Shown: positions 17,506 through 27,582 of the stretch, piece by piece
Layout of the letters: each line of letters starts with the position of its first letter
Numbering within the stretch: position 1 is the first letter of the stretch
DNA from: Bacteroidota bacterium
GTDB taxonomy: Bacteria > Bacteroidota > Ignavibacteria > Ignavibacteriales > Ignavibacteriaceae
Assembly: GCA_021824145.1 (NCBI GenBank)
Contig: JAKALM010000012.1
Span: forward strand, 48,973-112,972
Direction: 5' to 3'
Length of the DNA stretch: 64,000 bases
The notes under the pieces: generated by a model
Told to the model about the DNA's origin: nothing
Seen by the model: only the letters and a program-made list of their open reading frames with translations
The model's database searches: none
Made by a program: the position numbers and the translations under genes

Positions 17506-19329
17506 ATGAAAATTATAAAATACATAACTAGCTCAATTCGCAATAAAGGTGTGGCAGCTTTTGTCATCCCTTTATTGTTGATAGTCATTTTTGTACAAGT
17601 TTACTATCCGAATAAGGAAAAATCTACCAGTCTTGAAAATGTAAAAACTCAAGTAAAAACTTTAAGTGATATGCTTGCTTTTTCTGTTGGTGCTGGCTTG
17701 AATGATAGTAACTTTGATTTAGTTCAAACTGCTTTTAATTGGATAAAAAAAGATCAGAATGTAGTCTATACAGCTATTATTGATGAAAACCAGAAAATGT
17801 TGATTGAATATAATCCGTATAAGCTAAACGTAGATTGGCAGAATATTAATTCTCTAATTTATGATGATGCTAATAATCAATATAAAAATAGTGCAAGCAT
17901 AAATTATAAAGACAAGAATTTTGGGAAAATTGTACTTATCTATTCACTTGATAAAACTGATTCTGAAATTAGAAAATCTTTTATAATTTCTTTTATCGTT
18001 GGATTTCTAATATTAGTGTTTGGTACAGGATTTATAATCCTGATATTCAACAAAATTTCCAAAGGTATTATCTCTCTTAAAGATGCTTCTAAGCAAGTAA
18101 CAGAAGGTAATTTGAATGTATCGCTGCAAAAAAATTCTGAAGACGAGATCGGTGATCTTAGCATTGCATTTAATACTATGATCGGTAATATAAAGAAGGC
18201 AAATGATGCATTGGAAAAAGAAAAATCTTCAGTAGAGAAAAAAGTTGAACAAGCAGTAAAAGAATCTGAGAATCAAAAAGAATATCTGTCTTCAAGTGTT
18301 CGTGAGTTATTGGAAAATATGGAGAAGTTTTCAGAAGGTGATTTAACTGTAAGCTTGGATGTTAAAAATAATGATGAAATTGGTCAGCTTTTTAATGGCT
18401 TTAATTCTACGGTTGACAATCTAAAGAATATGTTTAAAGAAATTTTACAAGCTGTTAATAAAACTAATTCTTCGGTTTCAGAAATTTCTTCAAGTACAGA
18501 AGAAATGTCAGCAGGTGCTCACGAGCAGAGCAGTCAAACTTCTGAAGTTGCGGCTTCAATTGAACAAATGAGCAAAACTATTATGCAGACCGCCAGCAAT
18601 GCTAACCATGCTGCTGATTTATCCAAAGATGCAAATCAACAGGCAAATCTTGGTGTGGAAAAGGTGAAAGAAAATAAAAAAGGTATTGATAGAATTATCG
18701 CTTCTGCTCAAAACACCGGAAGAATAATTGCCTCATTGGCTGGCAAGACAGATCAAATTGGAGAGATAACTCAGGTCATCGATGAAATTGCAGATCAAAC
18801 AAATCTGTTAGCACTTAATGCTGCAATTGAAGCTGCAAGAGCAGGCGAACAGGGTAGAGGTTTTGCTGTTGTTGCAGACGAAGTCCGCAAACTTGCAGAA
18901 AGAACTTCTAAAGCTACCAAAGAAATCGCTGAAACTATTAAGTCAATTCAGAAAGAAGCTAAAGAAGCCGACGAATCAATGATTGAAGCGGGACAATCGG
19001 TAATGCATGGTCAAAAACTTACATCAGAAGTTGAGCAATCATTATTAAATATTTTAAACAGCACCGAAAAGGTATCTGCTGAAATTGAACAGGTAGCTGC
19101 AGCAACTGAAGAGCAATCTACAACTGCTGAGCAGATTACAAAAAATGTTGAGATGATTAATAATGTCATTAATGAAAGCGCACAAGGTATTCAGCAAATT
19201 TCTAGATCCGCAGAAAGTTTAAGATCTTTGACAGAAAACTTAAAGAACTTAGTTCAGGCTTTTAAATTAGATGAAAGTAATAGATATTCTATGTTAAAGG
19301 TAAGTAAGAATGGTAAAATATTAAATTGA
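17506..19329 (+). CDS. Methyl-accepting chemotaxis protein
   Basis: The 607-residue chemoreceptor has a membrane helix at about 15-32, a periplasmic domain of about 120 residues, a second helix at about 160-185, a HAMP domain at about 185-240 and a second HAMP-like unit (about 262-315, [15 protein letters not shown]). The signalling domain follows to the end, with the hairpin-tip sequence [20 protein letters not shown] (about 425-445). It should control flagellar or other motility through CheA/CheW, which are not in this window. It starts 14 bases after the small binding-protein-like gene, so that protein is a likely ligand presenter (inference). A strong terminator follows at 19336. Confidence 0.93.
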   Translation: MKIIKYITSSIRNKGVAAFVIPLLLIVIFVQVYYPNKEKSTSLENVKTQVKTLSDMLAFSVGAGLNDSNFDLVQTAFNWIKKDQNVVYTAIIDENQKMLIEYNPYKLNVDWQNINSLIYDDANNQYKNSASINYKDKNFGKIVLIYSLDKTDSEIRKSFIISFIVGFLILVFGTGFIILIFNKISKGIISLKDASKQVTEGNLNVSLQKNSEDEIGDLSIAFNTMIGNIKKANDALEKEKSSVEKKVEQAVKESENQKEYLSSSVRELLENMEKFSEGDLTVSLDVKNNDEIGQLFNGFNSTVDNLKNMFKEILQAVNKTNSSVSEISSSTEEMSAGAHEQSSQTSEVAASIEQMSKTIMQTASNANHAADLSKDANQQANLGVEKVKENKKGIDRIIASAQNTGRIIASLAGKTDQIGEITQVIDEIADQTNLLALNAAIEAARAGEQGRGFAVVADEVRKLAERTSKATKEIAETIKSIQKEAKEADESMIEAGQSVMHGQKLTSEVEQSLLNILNSTEKVSAEIEQVAAATEEQSTTAEQITKNVEMINNVINESAQGIQQISRSAESLRSLTENLKNLVQAFKLDESNRYSMLKVSKNGKILN

Positions 19330-19335
19330 TGTGTA

Positions 19336-19378
19336 GCAGCCGAGATGTTCTTTTTAATCTCGGCTGCAGATTTATTTT
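19336..19378 (+). terminator. Strong intrinsic terminator after the chemoreceptor gene
   Basis: GCAGCCGAGAT (19336-19346) and ATCTCGGCTGC (19357-19367) form an 11-bp perfect stem with a 10-base T-rich loop, followed by the T-rich tail AGATTTATTTTAT. It starts seven bases after the stop codon of the chemoreceptor and ends the signalling block. Confidence 0.9.
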
Positions 19379-19627
19379 ATTTGGAAATTTTAATTCGTTT
19401 GCAACGGATTTTTTAATAACTAAGTAATGTTTGTGCTGGTGATATAGATTCTTTCGTGACTGATGAATTTTTTTATTCTGAAGGTTAAATAAATGATTGT
19501 AACAAATAAGATTATAATTATTGTAGTTTCCATAAAATACAGTTTGAAATTATACTTTATCTTTTTGCAAAATAAGTATAACTCTGATAATACAGTAGAT
19601 TGTATTTATTGCTCCCAAATTAATCCC

Positions 19628-19743
19628 GCCATAATGACATTTCAATTTTATTCCTAAGTTATCTCTCCCAAGCCTCTAACAAGCCTGTAACTCGCCTCTG
19701 AATAGCCTCAAGAAAATATGCAAAAATGCTATGTCATTTTGGC
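19628..19743. repeat. 116-bp inverted-repeat element with four 11-bp tandem units inside
   Basis: GCCATAATGACAT (19628-19640) is the reverse complement of ATGTCATTTTGGC (19731-19743) at 12 of 13 positions. Between them lies a run of four degenerate 11-base units at 19670-19713 (AAGCCTCTAAC, AAGCCTGTAAC, TCGCCTCTGAA, TAGCCTCAAGA) sharing the core GCCTnTnA. No open frame of note is present. It may be a small non-autonomous element or a protein-binding array. The rest of the gap 19380-19921 shows nothing else I can support. Confidence 0.5.
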
Positions 19744-19921
19744 AAACTAAGGTACAATTGTTTACCAAAGCTTAAAAATTAAATAGACATAATATCTCTA
19801 TGGCTTTACATTGTAAGAAAGGACATATTTAAATAAATACGTTTGGAATTTTGTATCGTATAATCTATTTTTGGATCAATTTTCTGTTATTGTTCATCTT
19901 AAATATTTAAATTTATAAACC

Positions 19922-19996
19922 GGCGCGTTCGTCTAGCTGGCTTAGGACGCCGCCCTCTCAAGGCGGAGATCATGGGTTCGAATCCCGTACGCGCTA
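19922..19996 (+). tRNA. tRNA-Glu (anticodon CTC)
   Basis: A 75-base cloverleaf can be drawn. The acceptor stem GGCGCGT/ACGCGCT is paired except for a first G-T wobble. The D arm starts GTCTAGCTGG, the anticodon stem CCGCC/GGCGG encloses the loop CTCTCAA (anticodon CTC, reading GAG), and the T arm contains GGGTTCGAATCCC. The GTTCGTCTAG and CCGCCCT-TCA context is characteristic of tRNA-Glu. The 3' CCA is not encoded (A then CAAA). Confidence 0.93.
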
Positions 19997-20102
19997 CAAA
20001 AAAAATTTTAAGTGAAACCAAATAAGTTTTTTAGAATACTAATAAATATCTTATTCATACCGTTATACCATTTAACATTATACCTATACTTTTGCTCCTT
20101 CA

Positions 20103-20468
20103 ATGAAACGTTTTGAAAAACATATCTTTGTTTGTGAAAATAAAAGGCCTGATGGCCATCCGCGTGGATGCTGCTTGGATAAAGGTAGTTCTGAGGTTCG
20201 TGATAAATTTAAAAAGCGATTAAAAGAATTAGGTCTTAACGGTGAAGTCCGCGCAAATTCATCCGGCTGCCTCGATGCTTGTGAATTTGGAATTACTGTT
20301 GTAGTTTATCCAGAACAAATTTGGTATGGTGGTGTTACTCAAAATGATGTTGAAGAGATAATTCAAAGCCATATTATTAATAACATTCCAGTTGAAAGAT
20401 TGTTCATAAAAGATAAAAGGTTTTATAAGGATGCCCTCGAAAAAAATGTCGGAATCACTAAAATCTGA
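20103..20468 (+). CDS. Thioredoxin-like [2Fe-2S] ferredoxin
   Basis: The 121-residue protein belongs to the thioredoxin-like [2Fe-2S] ferredoxin family, also seen as the NuoE/HoxE cluster domain. Cysteines C11 and C23/C24 in FVCENKRPDGHPRGCC and the C-x3-C pair in SSGCLDACEFG (about residues 59-63) are the four cluster ligands expected (one of C23/C24 being extra). It has no other domain, so it is a free electron carrier or regulator rather than a complex I subunit. It overlaps the start of the endonuclease III gene by 38 bases, an unusually long overlap that suggests coupling or that endonuclease III begins at the later ATG (20446). Confidence 0.85.
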   Translation: MKRFEKHIFVCENKRPDGHPRGCCLDKGSSEVRDKFKKRLKELGLNGEVRANSSGCLDACEFGITVVVYPEQIWYGGVTQNDVEEIIQSHIINNIPVERLFIKDKRFYKDALEKNVGITKI

Positions 20469-21099
20469 GATTGATCGAACTAAGCAAATCTTTTCTAGAT
20501 TAAAAAAAGAATATCCTTCCGTTAAAATTGCTCTTGATTTTTCTACTCCATTTCAATTACTAATTGCAACTATTCTTTCTGCTCAGTGTACAGATGCAAG
20601 AGTAAATATCGTAACCAAAACATTATTCAAAAAATATAAATCTCCAATGGATTTTGTTAAAGTATCTAACGAAGAGCTTGAGAAAGATATTTACTCAACC
20701 GGATTTTATAAACAAAAAGCTAAAAGCATTAAATCATGCAGCCAAACATTGTTGAATGAATATTCTGGTGAAGTTCCAGTTGACTTTGATAAACTAGTAG
20801 CCTTGCCTGGAGTAGGTAGAAAAACTGCGTCAGTTGTAGCTGGAAATGCTTTTGGAATTCCAGCCATTGCTGTTGATACTCATGTAAAAAGATTATCTAA
20901 TCTCTTAGGTTTTATCAAATCCGAAGATCCTGAAAAAATAGAAGTAAGATTAAAAGAACTTTTGCCTGAGAATGATTGGATAATGTCATCGCATTATCTG
21001 GCGTCTCATGGAAGAAAGGTTTGTATTGCAAGAAAACCTCATTGTCTTCAATGCTGCATTGGAGACTTATGTCCAAGCTTTAATCCGAATAGTGAATAA
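20431..21099 (+). CDS. nth: Endonuclease III
   Basis: The 222-residue DNA glycosylase/AP lyase removes oxidised pyrimidines in base excision repair. The helix-hairpin-helix LPGVGRKTASVV holds the catalytic lysine (K of GRKTA), and the catalytic aspartate is in AVDTHVKRL. The C-terminal [4Fe-4S] loop C-x6-C-x2-C-x5-C is intact in CIARKPHCLQCCIGDLC, with one additional cysteine. The length matches the family. Two start codons are possible, 20431 and 20446; the second gives a normal start MSESLK and a shorter overlap with the ferredoxin gene. Confidence 0.96.
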   Translation: MPSKKMSESLKSEIDRTKQIFSRLKKEYPSVKIALDFSTPFQLLIATILSAQCTDARVNIVTKTLFKKYKSPMDFVKVSNEELEKDIYSTGFYKQKAKSIKSCSQTLLNEYSGEVPVDFDKLVALPGVGRKTASVVAGNAFGIPAIAVDTHVKRLSNLLGFIKSEDPEKIEVRLKELLPENDWIMSSHYLASHGRKVCIARKPHCLQCCIGDLCPSFNPNSE

Positions 21100-21119
21100 A
21101 ATTTTTATTACAAAACTTA

Positions 21120-21698
21120 ATGGAATTAAATATGAATGATATTGCACATGATCGTGAATTTTGTTTATCAATCTTAAAAGAATATACTAAATCAGAAAGC
21201 TTGTTAAAACATGCTTATGCAGTAGAGACTTGCGTTCGCGCCTATGCAAAAAAGTTCGGCGAAGATGAAGTATATTGGGGCAATGTAGCGCTTCTTCATG
21301 ATTTTGATTATGAAAAATATCCTACTGCCGGCGACCATCCTTTCAAAGGAGCCGAAATACTAAAAGAAAAAGGGTTTGATGAAACGTTTAGAAATGCAAT
21401 CCTATCTCACGCTAGTTATTCCAATGTTCCAAGAAATTCCCTATTAGAAAAAACACTTTTTGCTTGCGATGAAATTGCTGGATTCATTACTGCAGTTGTT
21501 TATGTAAGGCCTAATAAAACAATAGATGAAGTAGAGGTTAAATCAGTAAGAAAGAAAATGAAAGACAAAGCTTTTGCCAAAAGTGTCAGTCGTGAAGATA
21601 TTGAAAATGGTGCTAAAGGATTAAACGTTGAATTAGAACAGCATATTGATTTCTGCATCCAGGCAATGAAAGCGAATAAATTAGAATTAGGTTTATAA
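21120..21698 (+). CDS. HD-domain metal-dependent hydrolase
   Basis: The 192-residue protein has an HD phosphohydrolase-type fold. A histidine in LKHAYAVE (about residue 35), the HD pair in VALLHDFDYEKYP (about 61-62), and a further histidine in ILSHASYSN (about 98) give the usual metal ligands. Members of this small HDIG-like subfamily act on nucleotides or related phosphates, but the substrate is unknown. Starts at 21120 or 21132 are both possible. The stop codon overlaps the start of the peroxiredoxin gene by one base, so the two are co-translated. Confidence 0.85.
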   Translation: MELNMNDIAHDREFCLSILKEYTKSESLLKHAYAVETCVRAYAKKFGEDEVYWGNVALLHDFDYEKYPTAGDHPFKGAEILKEKGFDETFRNAILSHASYSNVPRNSLLEKTLFACDEIAGFITAVVYVRPNKTIDEVEVKSVRKKMKDKAFAKSVSREDIENGAKGLNVELEQHIDFCIQAMKANKLELGL

Positions 21699-22138
21699 TG
21701 GTTGGTAAAACTGTGCAAAATTTTACACTGCCTGACCAATATGGAACTAACTTTGAACTTTATCAAAACCTTGATAAAAATGTTTTACTTGTTTTCTATC
21801 CTAAAGATGATTCTCCGGTTTGCTCAAGACAATTAACTGATTACTATAATAACTCAAAAAGATTTCTAGAAAAAAATATTAAGGTTGTTGGTATTAATAT
21901 TGGTACTAAAGTACAGCACCAGTCTTTTTGTAATTCTATTAAAATCGATTTACCATTACTCTCAGATGTTACAAAAGAAATAAGCAAAAGGTTCAATGCA
22001 CTAAATTTTCTTGGCATTAATAAAAGGAAAATTGTCCTTATTGGAACTAATAAAAAAATTCTTTTCGAAAAAAGCACTTTCCCAGTTTTTTACGATAGTT
22101 CCGAATATCTGCTTAAAATTATAAGTCATATTCAGTAA
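21698..22138 (+). CDS. Peroxiredoxin (Bcp/PrxQ type)
   Basis: The 146-residue thiol peroxidase reduces hydrogen peroxide and organic peroxides. It has the AhpC/TSA fold: VGKTVQNFTLPDQYG at the start, LLVFYPKDDSPVC with the peroxidatic cysteine (about residue 47, here in SPVC rather than the usual TPGC), and a helix with RQL. A second cysteine occurs in QHQSFC (about residue 74), but the usual PrxQ position five residues after the first is Asp/Tyr, so a 1-Cys or atypical 2-Cys mechanism is open. It is co-translated with the HD gene. Confidence 0.85.
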   Translation: MVGKTVQNFTLPDQYGTNFELYQNLDKNVLLVFYPKDDSPVCSRQLTDYYNNSKRFLEKNIKVVGINIGTKVQHQSFCNSIKIDLPLLSDVTKEISKRFNALNFLGINKRKIVLIGTNKKILFEKSTFPVFYDSSEYLLKIISHIQ

Positions 22139-22324
22139 AAGTCATAAAAAATGAATTTTAATAAAAGTAAGTATTGACTTGACATTTTATGACATACTTA
22201 ACTAAATTTGACTCAAAATTTTAGGAGATTTCAGTAGAGAATTTGCTACAAGTAAGATATGTTACAGCACAACAAAAAATCATATAATTAATACTGTAAC
22301 TTAGTTTAAAATTATAAATAGAAG

Positions 22325-25300
22325 ATGAATAGCAAATTCCTAATTATTTTTTTATTGATTTTTTCAATTCATGCTTTCCCTCAGCAAGATATAAAAATTA
22401 TATCATCCAATAGGAATTCTTTAGTTATTGAATACACTCCAACATTTTCTGATACATCAAATATTAGTATTAACGGGCAGAATTATATCAATTTAGAATT
22501 AAGATTTGGGTTCGTTCCAAATCAAACTAAATGGGGCGAGCCAGCAGTGCCTGAAAGAATTATTAATATTGGTGTCCCTTCTGAAACTGGGAATACTATT
22601 CAAATATTAAACAGTTCTTATAAAATAATTAGCGGAAGCATTGCGCCAAAACCAAAAATGGTTAAAAAAAATAAAATGTCCGCTTTTAATTTTGAAATCA
22701 GCAATGACTATTCAAATTATACACCATCAAAAGATTTAGTGCGATTTGGAATTTATGGTATGATGCGAAGCGTGCCGGTTCAATCTTTAATCCTTTCACC
22801 AGTTGAATATAACCCAAGCAGCAGATCAATTAAGATTTATACAAAAATTATTTTTCAAGTAAACTTTTCTAATAATCAAACAGTATCATCAATTCCAGCA
22901 AGCAATCTGCTAAACCGAGCATTGGTTAATTATGATGCTGCAAAATATTGGGGAGTTAGAGTTGATAGAAAATTGCAAAAGAAAACGGTAATAAATAGCG
23001 TCTTAGCTTCTGGAACGTGGGTTAGATTTGAAGCCCCGACTGAAGGAATTTACAAAATTACAAAATCAATGCTTCCTTCTTTTGGAATTGATCCAAATAC
23101 TGTCGATCCGCGTACAATAAAAATTTATAACAATGGCGGAAAAGTTTTACCAGAAAACCTTTCAGCATCACGCCCATCAGATCTTGTTGAGAATGCCATA
23201 ATTGTTGTTGGCGAAGACGACGGCAAGTTTGATGACAGCGATTATATTTTATTCTACGGAAGAGGAAATGATTTTTGGGATTATGACTCTTCAACTGGTA
23301 CATTTAAAAGATTTTATCATCCATACTCAAATCAAAATTATTTTTGGATTACTTCAGGCGGCACCAGGGGAAAAAGGATGGCTAATCAAACAAGCTTAAA
23401 TTCTTCTCTAGCATATCAGCAAAATTCAACTATATCTTTTGTCCAATGGGATGTTGATGAAGTAAATATTGGTAAATCTGGAAGGGAATATTATGGCGAT
23501 AATTTTACTCCTGATATAACTTCAAGAACTTATCTCAATAAATTAAATGGCAGAGTTGACTCATATCCAATAAAGTACAATGTGCGTTTTATAAATGCCT
23601 CACCTGGATCGGTGGGACTTGAAGTGGATGAGAATTCAACACCAATTATTAATCAATATTTATACGGCTACGGTAGCCCAGATGCATACAGAACTGGATA
23701 TGCTTTTAATTTTACAGCAAATTATTCTGGAACTTTACCCGAAAATAGAAGTGTTTTAAAGTTTGTCTTCAATCCATCTGATGTTACATCTGTTGGCTAT
23801 CTGGATTATTTCGAAATTACATATCAGCAGCAGCTACAAGCAGTAAATGACAATTTGTTATTCTTTTCAAAGGATACAACTTCAATTATTCAATATAATC
23901 TTTCGGGATTTTCTTCCAGCAATATTAAAATATTTAACATTTCAGATTTTTCGAATGTTAAATTAATTACCAATCCAGCATTTCAGAATGCTGGGCAATG
24001 TACATTCCAAGCAAGTGAAACTGCTAAAAGTGTTTCCAGGTATTTTGCTGTTGGAAATGATAATTTTCTAACGCCAATAAATCCAGTTCAAGTTTCAAAT
24101 TCCAATCTTCATGGAATTCAAACTGGTGCAAAGTTCTTAATCATAACAAATAAAATATTTAATGATGCAGCTCAGAGGCTGAAAACATATAAAGAAACTC
24201 AAGCACCAGAAAAAATTTCTACTATTGTAGTAAACGTTGACCAGATATTTAACGAATTTTCTTGCGGTATGCTCGATCCAACAGCAATTAGAGATTTCAT
24301 TGCGTATGCGTATAATAATTGGCAAATAAAACCAGAGTATGTCCTTTTCTTTGGTAAAGGTACTTATGATCCGAAAGATGTTGAAGGATATCATAATGAT
24401 TATGTTCCAGCTTATGAAACTCAAGAATCTTTAGATGAAGTAAACTCATATACAACTGATGATTATTATGTGGAAATAAGCGGCAGCGATCCTATAATTG
24501 ACTTGGCTTATGGCAGAATTACTTGCGAAACTTCTCTTGAAGCAAACACAGCCGTTGATAAAATAATTCAATATGAATCCAACAACGATAAAGGCCCTTG
24601 GCAGAATTTAATTACACTTGTTGCCGATGATGGCTGGCATAGTGAAATATGGGAAGGTGCTATTCATGTATCGGGTTCAGAAGCATTATCTCTTGGTTAT
24701 ATTCCAAACTCTTTTGATCAGAATAAAGTTTATCTTGCTGCTTATCCGCCGGTACTTACTAGTCTTGGCAGAAGAATTCCAGATGCAAATCAAGCAATTA
24801 TAAATTCTATTAATAATGGCACTTTAATTATGAATTATGTTGGCCATGGCGATGATGAACAGTGGGCTGATGAAAATGTTTTTAATAAGAATACAAGTTT
24901 TCAGCAGTTACATAACAGCAGATACTTTTTGCTTGTTGCTGCAACTTGCGATTTTGGATATTGGGATATTACAAATTTTCAAAGTGCATCAGAAGCTTTA
25001 TTATTTCAACAAAATGCTGGCTGTATTGCTACATTTAGTGCGTCTAGGTTAGGATATTCACCTAACAACCAGGCACTTGATCAACAATTATTTTATGATT
25101 TATTATCAACACCAAGAGATTCATCCGATTTGCCAATTACTATAGGGCAAGCAGTATTTCTTGCAAAGCAATCTAACTTTGATAATAATTCTCAGAAATA
25201 TGAAATTCTTGGAGACCCAACTGTTAGACTTAATATGCCGCAATACAGTGCTTCAATTGATTCAATAAATGGAAAAAATCTTTCTTCGCCTATTCAAATA

Positions 25301-26311
25301 AAAGCTTTAAGCACAATTAAATTAGACGGTGAAGTTAAAAATCCTGATGGTTCGAACTGGAGTAACTTTAACGGAACTGGCATTTTGACAATGTTCGATT
25401 CTAAAAGGGTTGTTCCTTTAGTTAATTTGAACAATTATCCAATGGTAACACAAGGCGGCATTATTTTCCGTGGAATGGTTTCAGTTATTAACGGAAAGTT
25501 TTCGTCAAGTTTTGTAGTACCAAAAGATATATCTTACGAAAATCAAAACGGCAAAATTATTTTATATTTCTATAACAATGCTGTTGATGGCTTAGCTTAT
25601 ACAAATAATATAATTGTCAGAGGAACTGATACAAGTGCTGTTAATAATAATATTGGCCCCGATATAAAAATATTTTTTGATGATACAACATCTTCCAACG
25701 CTACGCTTGTAAATCCTAATTCGACATTAATTGTAAAATTATTTGATACGAACGGATTAAATACCACCGGAACTGGAGTCGGCCATAAATTAGAAGGAAT
25801 AATTAATGGTCAAGATAATAATCCACTTGATTTTACAAATTATTTTACTGGATACTTAGACGCAGGCGGAAAAGCTGGCCAGATAAATTTTCCATTAAAT
25901 AATTTAAATCTTAATTCGGGAAACTATACACTTAAAGTAATAGCATGGGATGTTTTCAATAATTATTCAAGCAAAACTGCAAACTTTACAGTTGTTGGTG
26001 GAAATGGATTAATTATACAAGATGTTTATAATTATCCAGATCCTTTTGCTTATAATACTACATTTACTTTTCAGCAAAATCTAGATTCGCCTGTAAACGT
26101 TAAAGTTAAAGTCTTTACTGTTGCAGGTAGACTTGTAAGAGAAATTGAAAAGCAGGGTATAAGCAACAAATTTGTAAAAGTTAATTGGGATGGCAGAGAT
26201 CAAAATGGAGATTTATTAGCTAACGGAACTTACTTGTATAAAATAATTGTTAACACAGTTGATGGATTGTATAATCAAAGCGTACTTGGTAAAATGGCAA
26301 TTATAAGATAG
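22325..26311 (+). CDS. porU: PorU, type IX secretion sortase (C25 gingipain family)
   Basis: The 1328-residue surface protease removes the sorting tail of T9SS cargo and links it to the cell surface. It has a signal peptide (1-20), a long N-terminal beta-rich region (about 25-600), and the C25 peptidase domain (about 610-985) with catalytic H841 in NYVGHGDDEQW and C875 in VAATCDFGYWD. Ig-like regions follow. The final 90 residues hold a FlgD-like unit (NWDGRDQNGDLLANGTY) that ends in a sorting-tail-like strand. Length and order match PorU. The PorV gene follows after 101 bases, as in other T9SS organisms. Together they point to a working type IX system, although the core PorK-N genes are not in this window. 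Confidence 0.93.
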   Translation: MNSKFLIIFLLIFSIHAFPQQDIKIISSNRNSLVIEYTPTFSDTSNISINGQNYINLELRFGFVPNQTKWGEPAVPERIINIGVPSETGNTIQILNSSYKIISGSIAPKPKMVKKNKMSAFNFEISNDYSNYTPSKDLVRFGIYGMMRSVPVQSLILSPVEYNPSSRSIKIYTKIIFQVNFSNNQTVSSIPASNLLNRALVNYDAAKYWGVRVDRKLQKKTVINSVLASGTWVRFEAPTEGIYKITKSMLPSFGIDPNTVDPRTIKIYNNGGKVLPENLSASRPSDLVENAIIVVGEDDGKFDDSDYILFYGRGNDFWDYDSSTGTFKRFYHPYSNQNYFWITSGGTRGKRMANQTSLNSSLAYQQNSTISFVQWDVDEVNIGKSGREYYGDNFTPDITSRTYLNKLNGRVDSYPIKYNVRFINASPGSVGLEVDENSTPIINQYLYGYGSPDAYRTGYAFNFTANYSGTLPENRSVLKFVFNPSDVTSVGYLDYFEITYQQQLQAVNDNLLFFSKDTTSIIQYNLSGFSSSNIKIFNISDFSNVKLITNPAFQNAGQCTFQASETAKSVSRYFAVGNDNFLTPINPVQVSNSNLHGIQTGAKFLIITNKIFNDAAQRLKTYKETQAPEKISTIVVNVDQIFNEFSCGMLDPTAIRDFIAYAYNNWQIKPEYVLFFGKGTYDPKDVEGYHNDYVPAYETQESLDEVNSYTTDDYYVEISGSDPIIDLAYGRITCETSLEANTAVDKIIQYESNNDKGPWQNLITLVADDGWHSEIWEGAIHVSGSEALSLGYIPNSFDQNKVYLAAYPPVLTSLGRRIPDANQAIINSINNGTLIMNYVGHGDDEQWADENVFNKNTSFQQLHNSRYFLLVAATCDFGYWDITNFQSASEALLFQQNAGCIATFSASRLGYSPNNQALDQQLFYDLLSTPRDSSDLPITIGQAVFLAKQSNFDNNSQKYEILGDPTVRLNMPQYSASIDSINGKNLSSPIQIKALSTIKLDGEVKNPDGSNWSNFNGTGILTMFDSKRVVPLVNLNNYPMVTQGGIIFRGMVSVINGKFSSSFVVPKDISYENQNGKIILYFYNNAVDGLAYTNNIIVRGTDTSAVNNNIGPDIKIFFDDTTSSNATLVNPNSTLIVKLFDTNGLNTTGTGVGHKLEGIINGQDNNPLDFTNYFTGYLDAGGKAGQINFPLNNLNLNSGNYTLKVIAWDVFNNYSSKTANFTVVGGNGLIIQDVYNYPDPFAYNTTFTFQQNLDSPVNVKVKVFTVAGRLVREIEKQGISNKFVKVNWDGRDQNGDLLANGTYLYKIIVNTVDGLYNQSVLGKMAIIR

Positions 26312-26412
26312 TTGTTTTCTTTGAATACAAATTATTTATGGTTTTATATTTATATTTATTAATTACTTATTCTAATTAAATTAGAAAATCAAATGATCGG
26401 AGGAAAATAGAA

Positions 26413-27576
26413 ATGAAAGTATTAACTAAGCTGCTGTTAGTTGGTTTGTTGTTGGCAGTAGTACAAAAGATTACATATGCGCAAGGTGAATCTGCTGTTC
26501 CATTCTTAATGGTAGCGCCGGATTCAAGAGCTGGTGCAATGGGCGAATCTGGTGCTGGTCTTGCTGATAATTCTGCAGGAATATATTGGAATCCAGCTGG
26601 AATCGCATTTTTGAGGGGTTCTGAAGTAAGTATTACTCACAGTAATTGGCTGCCTCAATTTCATCTTGATTTATTTTATGATTATTTGACTTACCGTCAA
26701 TATATTCCTGAAATTAGCGGAAGTGTAACTTCAAGCATTACTTATATGAATTACGGTGAATTTGTAAGAACTGGTCCTGATTCACCTACACCAATTGGAA
26801 CTTTCCGTTCGTTTGATGCAGCACTGACGCTTGGCTATGCTACACAACTTTCAGAAGATTGGGGACTCGGTGTTAATTTCAGAGTTATTTATAGCAGACT
26901 TTCCGATCAACCAACCGCTGAAGAACAAGGAAGAGGTGTTGCCACTTCAGTCAGTTTTGACGTTGGCGGAATGTGGAGACCTGGTAAATTAGTATTACCA
27001 TTTCTCGATTCTGATATCGGAAAAAAATTAAGTATTGGACTTAACTTAAGCAACATGGGACCGAAGATGTATTACATCGATCGTGCACAAGCAGATCCAA
27101 TTCCTACAAATTTTAGATTAGGTTTCGCTTATCAAGTTTTCAGTGATAAATATAATTCCTTACTCTATACAGTTGATTTTAATAAATTGCTTATTAATAA
27201 AGATACTGCTTCTGCATCTTCACAAGAATTTTATCAAGCTATGTTTACCTCATGGACAAATCAGCCGTTTAAAGAAGAATTACGTACATTTCAAACTTCA
27301 ATGGGATTAGAATATTGGTATGGTGAACCGGGTGATTTTGCATTTGCACTCAGAACCGGTTTCTTTTATGAAGATCCTTCTTACGGCAATAGAAAATTCT
27401 TAACTTTTGGTGCTGGTGTAAGATACGATATTTATGGATTTGATTTTAGCTATTTAACAACTTCGGTTTTCCCTGGAGGTGAAAATAGCCCGCTCTCAGA
27501 TACTTTAAGATTTACAATTTCAATTGGCTGGGGCGGAATTGTTGGAGATACAAGAGGATTACCAAGGGGTATCTAA
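26413..27576 (+). CDS. porV: PorV/PorQ-family outer-membrane protein of the type IX system
   Basis: The 387-residue protein is an FadL-like beta-barrel of the PorV family. It has a signal peptide (1-23, ending TYAQ) and the conserved opening PFLMVAPDSRAGAMGESGAG followed by NSAGIYWNPAGIAF, the family's hallmark region. In known systems PorV binds the sorting tail of cargo after export and carries it to PorU. A GGAGG ribosome binding site is present about 11 bases before the ATG. It is encoded right after porU and just before a cargo-like protein, supporting PorV over PorQ. The C-terminal strand is typical of barrels except that six more residues follow it. Confidence 0.92.
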   Translation: MKVLTKLLLVGLLLAVVQKITYAQGESAVPFLMVAPDSRAGAMGESGAGLADNSAGIYWNPAGIAFLRGSEVSITHSNWLPQFHLDLFYDYLTYRQYIPEISGSVTSSITYMNYGEFVRTGPDSPTPIGTFRSFDAALTLGYATQLSEDWGLGVNFRVIYSRLSDQPTAEEQGRGVATSVSFDVGGMWRPGKLVLPFLDSDIGKKLSIGLNLSNMGPKMYYIDRAQADPIPTNFRLGFAYQVFSDKYNSLLYTVDFNKLLINKDTASASSQEFYQAMFTSWTNQPFKEELRTFQTSMGLEYWYGEPGDFAFALRTGFFYEDPSYGNRKFLTFGAGVRYDIYGFDFSYLTTSVFPGGENSPLSDTLRFTISIGWGGIVGDTRGLPRGI

Positions 27577-27582
27577 TTTTAT

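Noticed and set aside
19670..19713. Tandem 11-base units as a CRISPR array
   Set aside because: The units are contiguous and far too short, with no spacers and no cas genes in the window.
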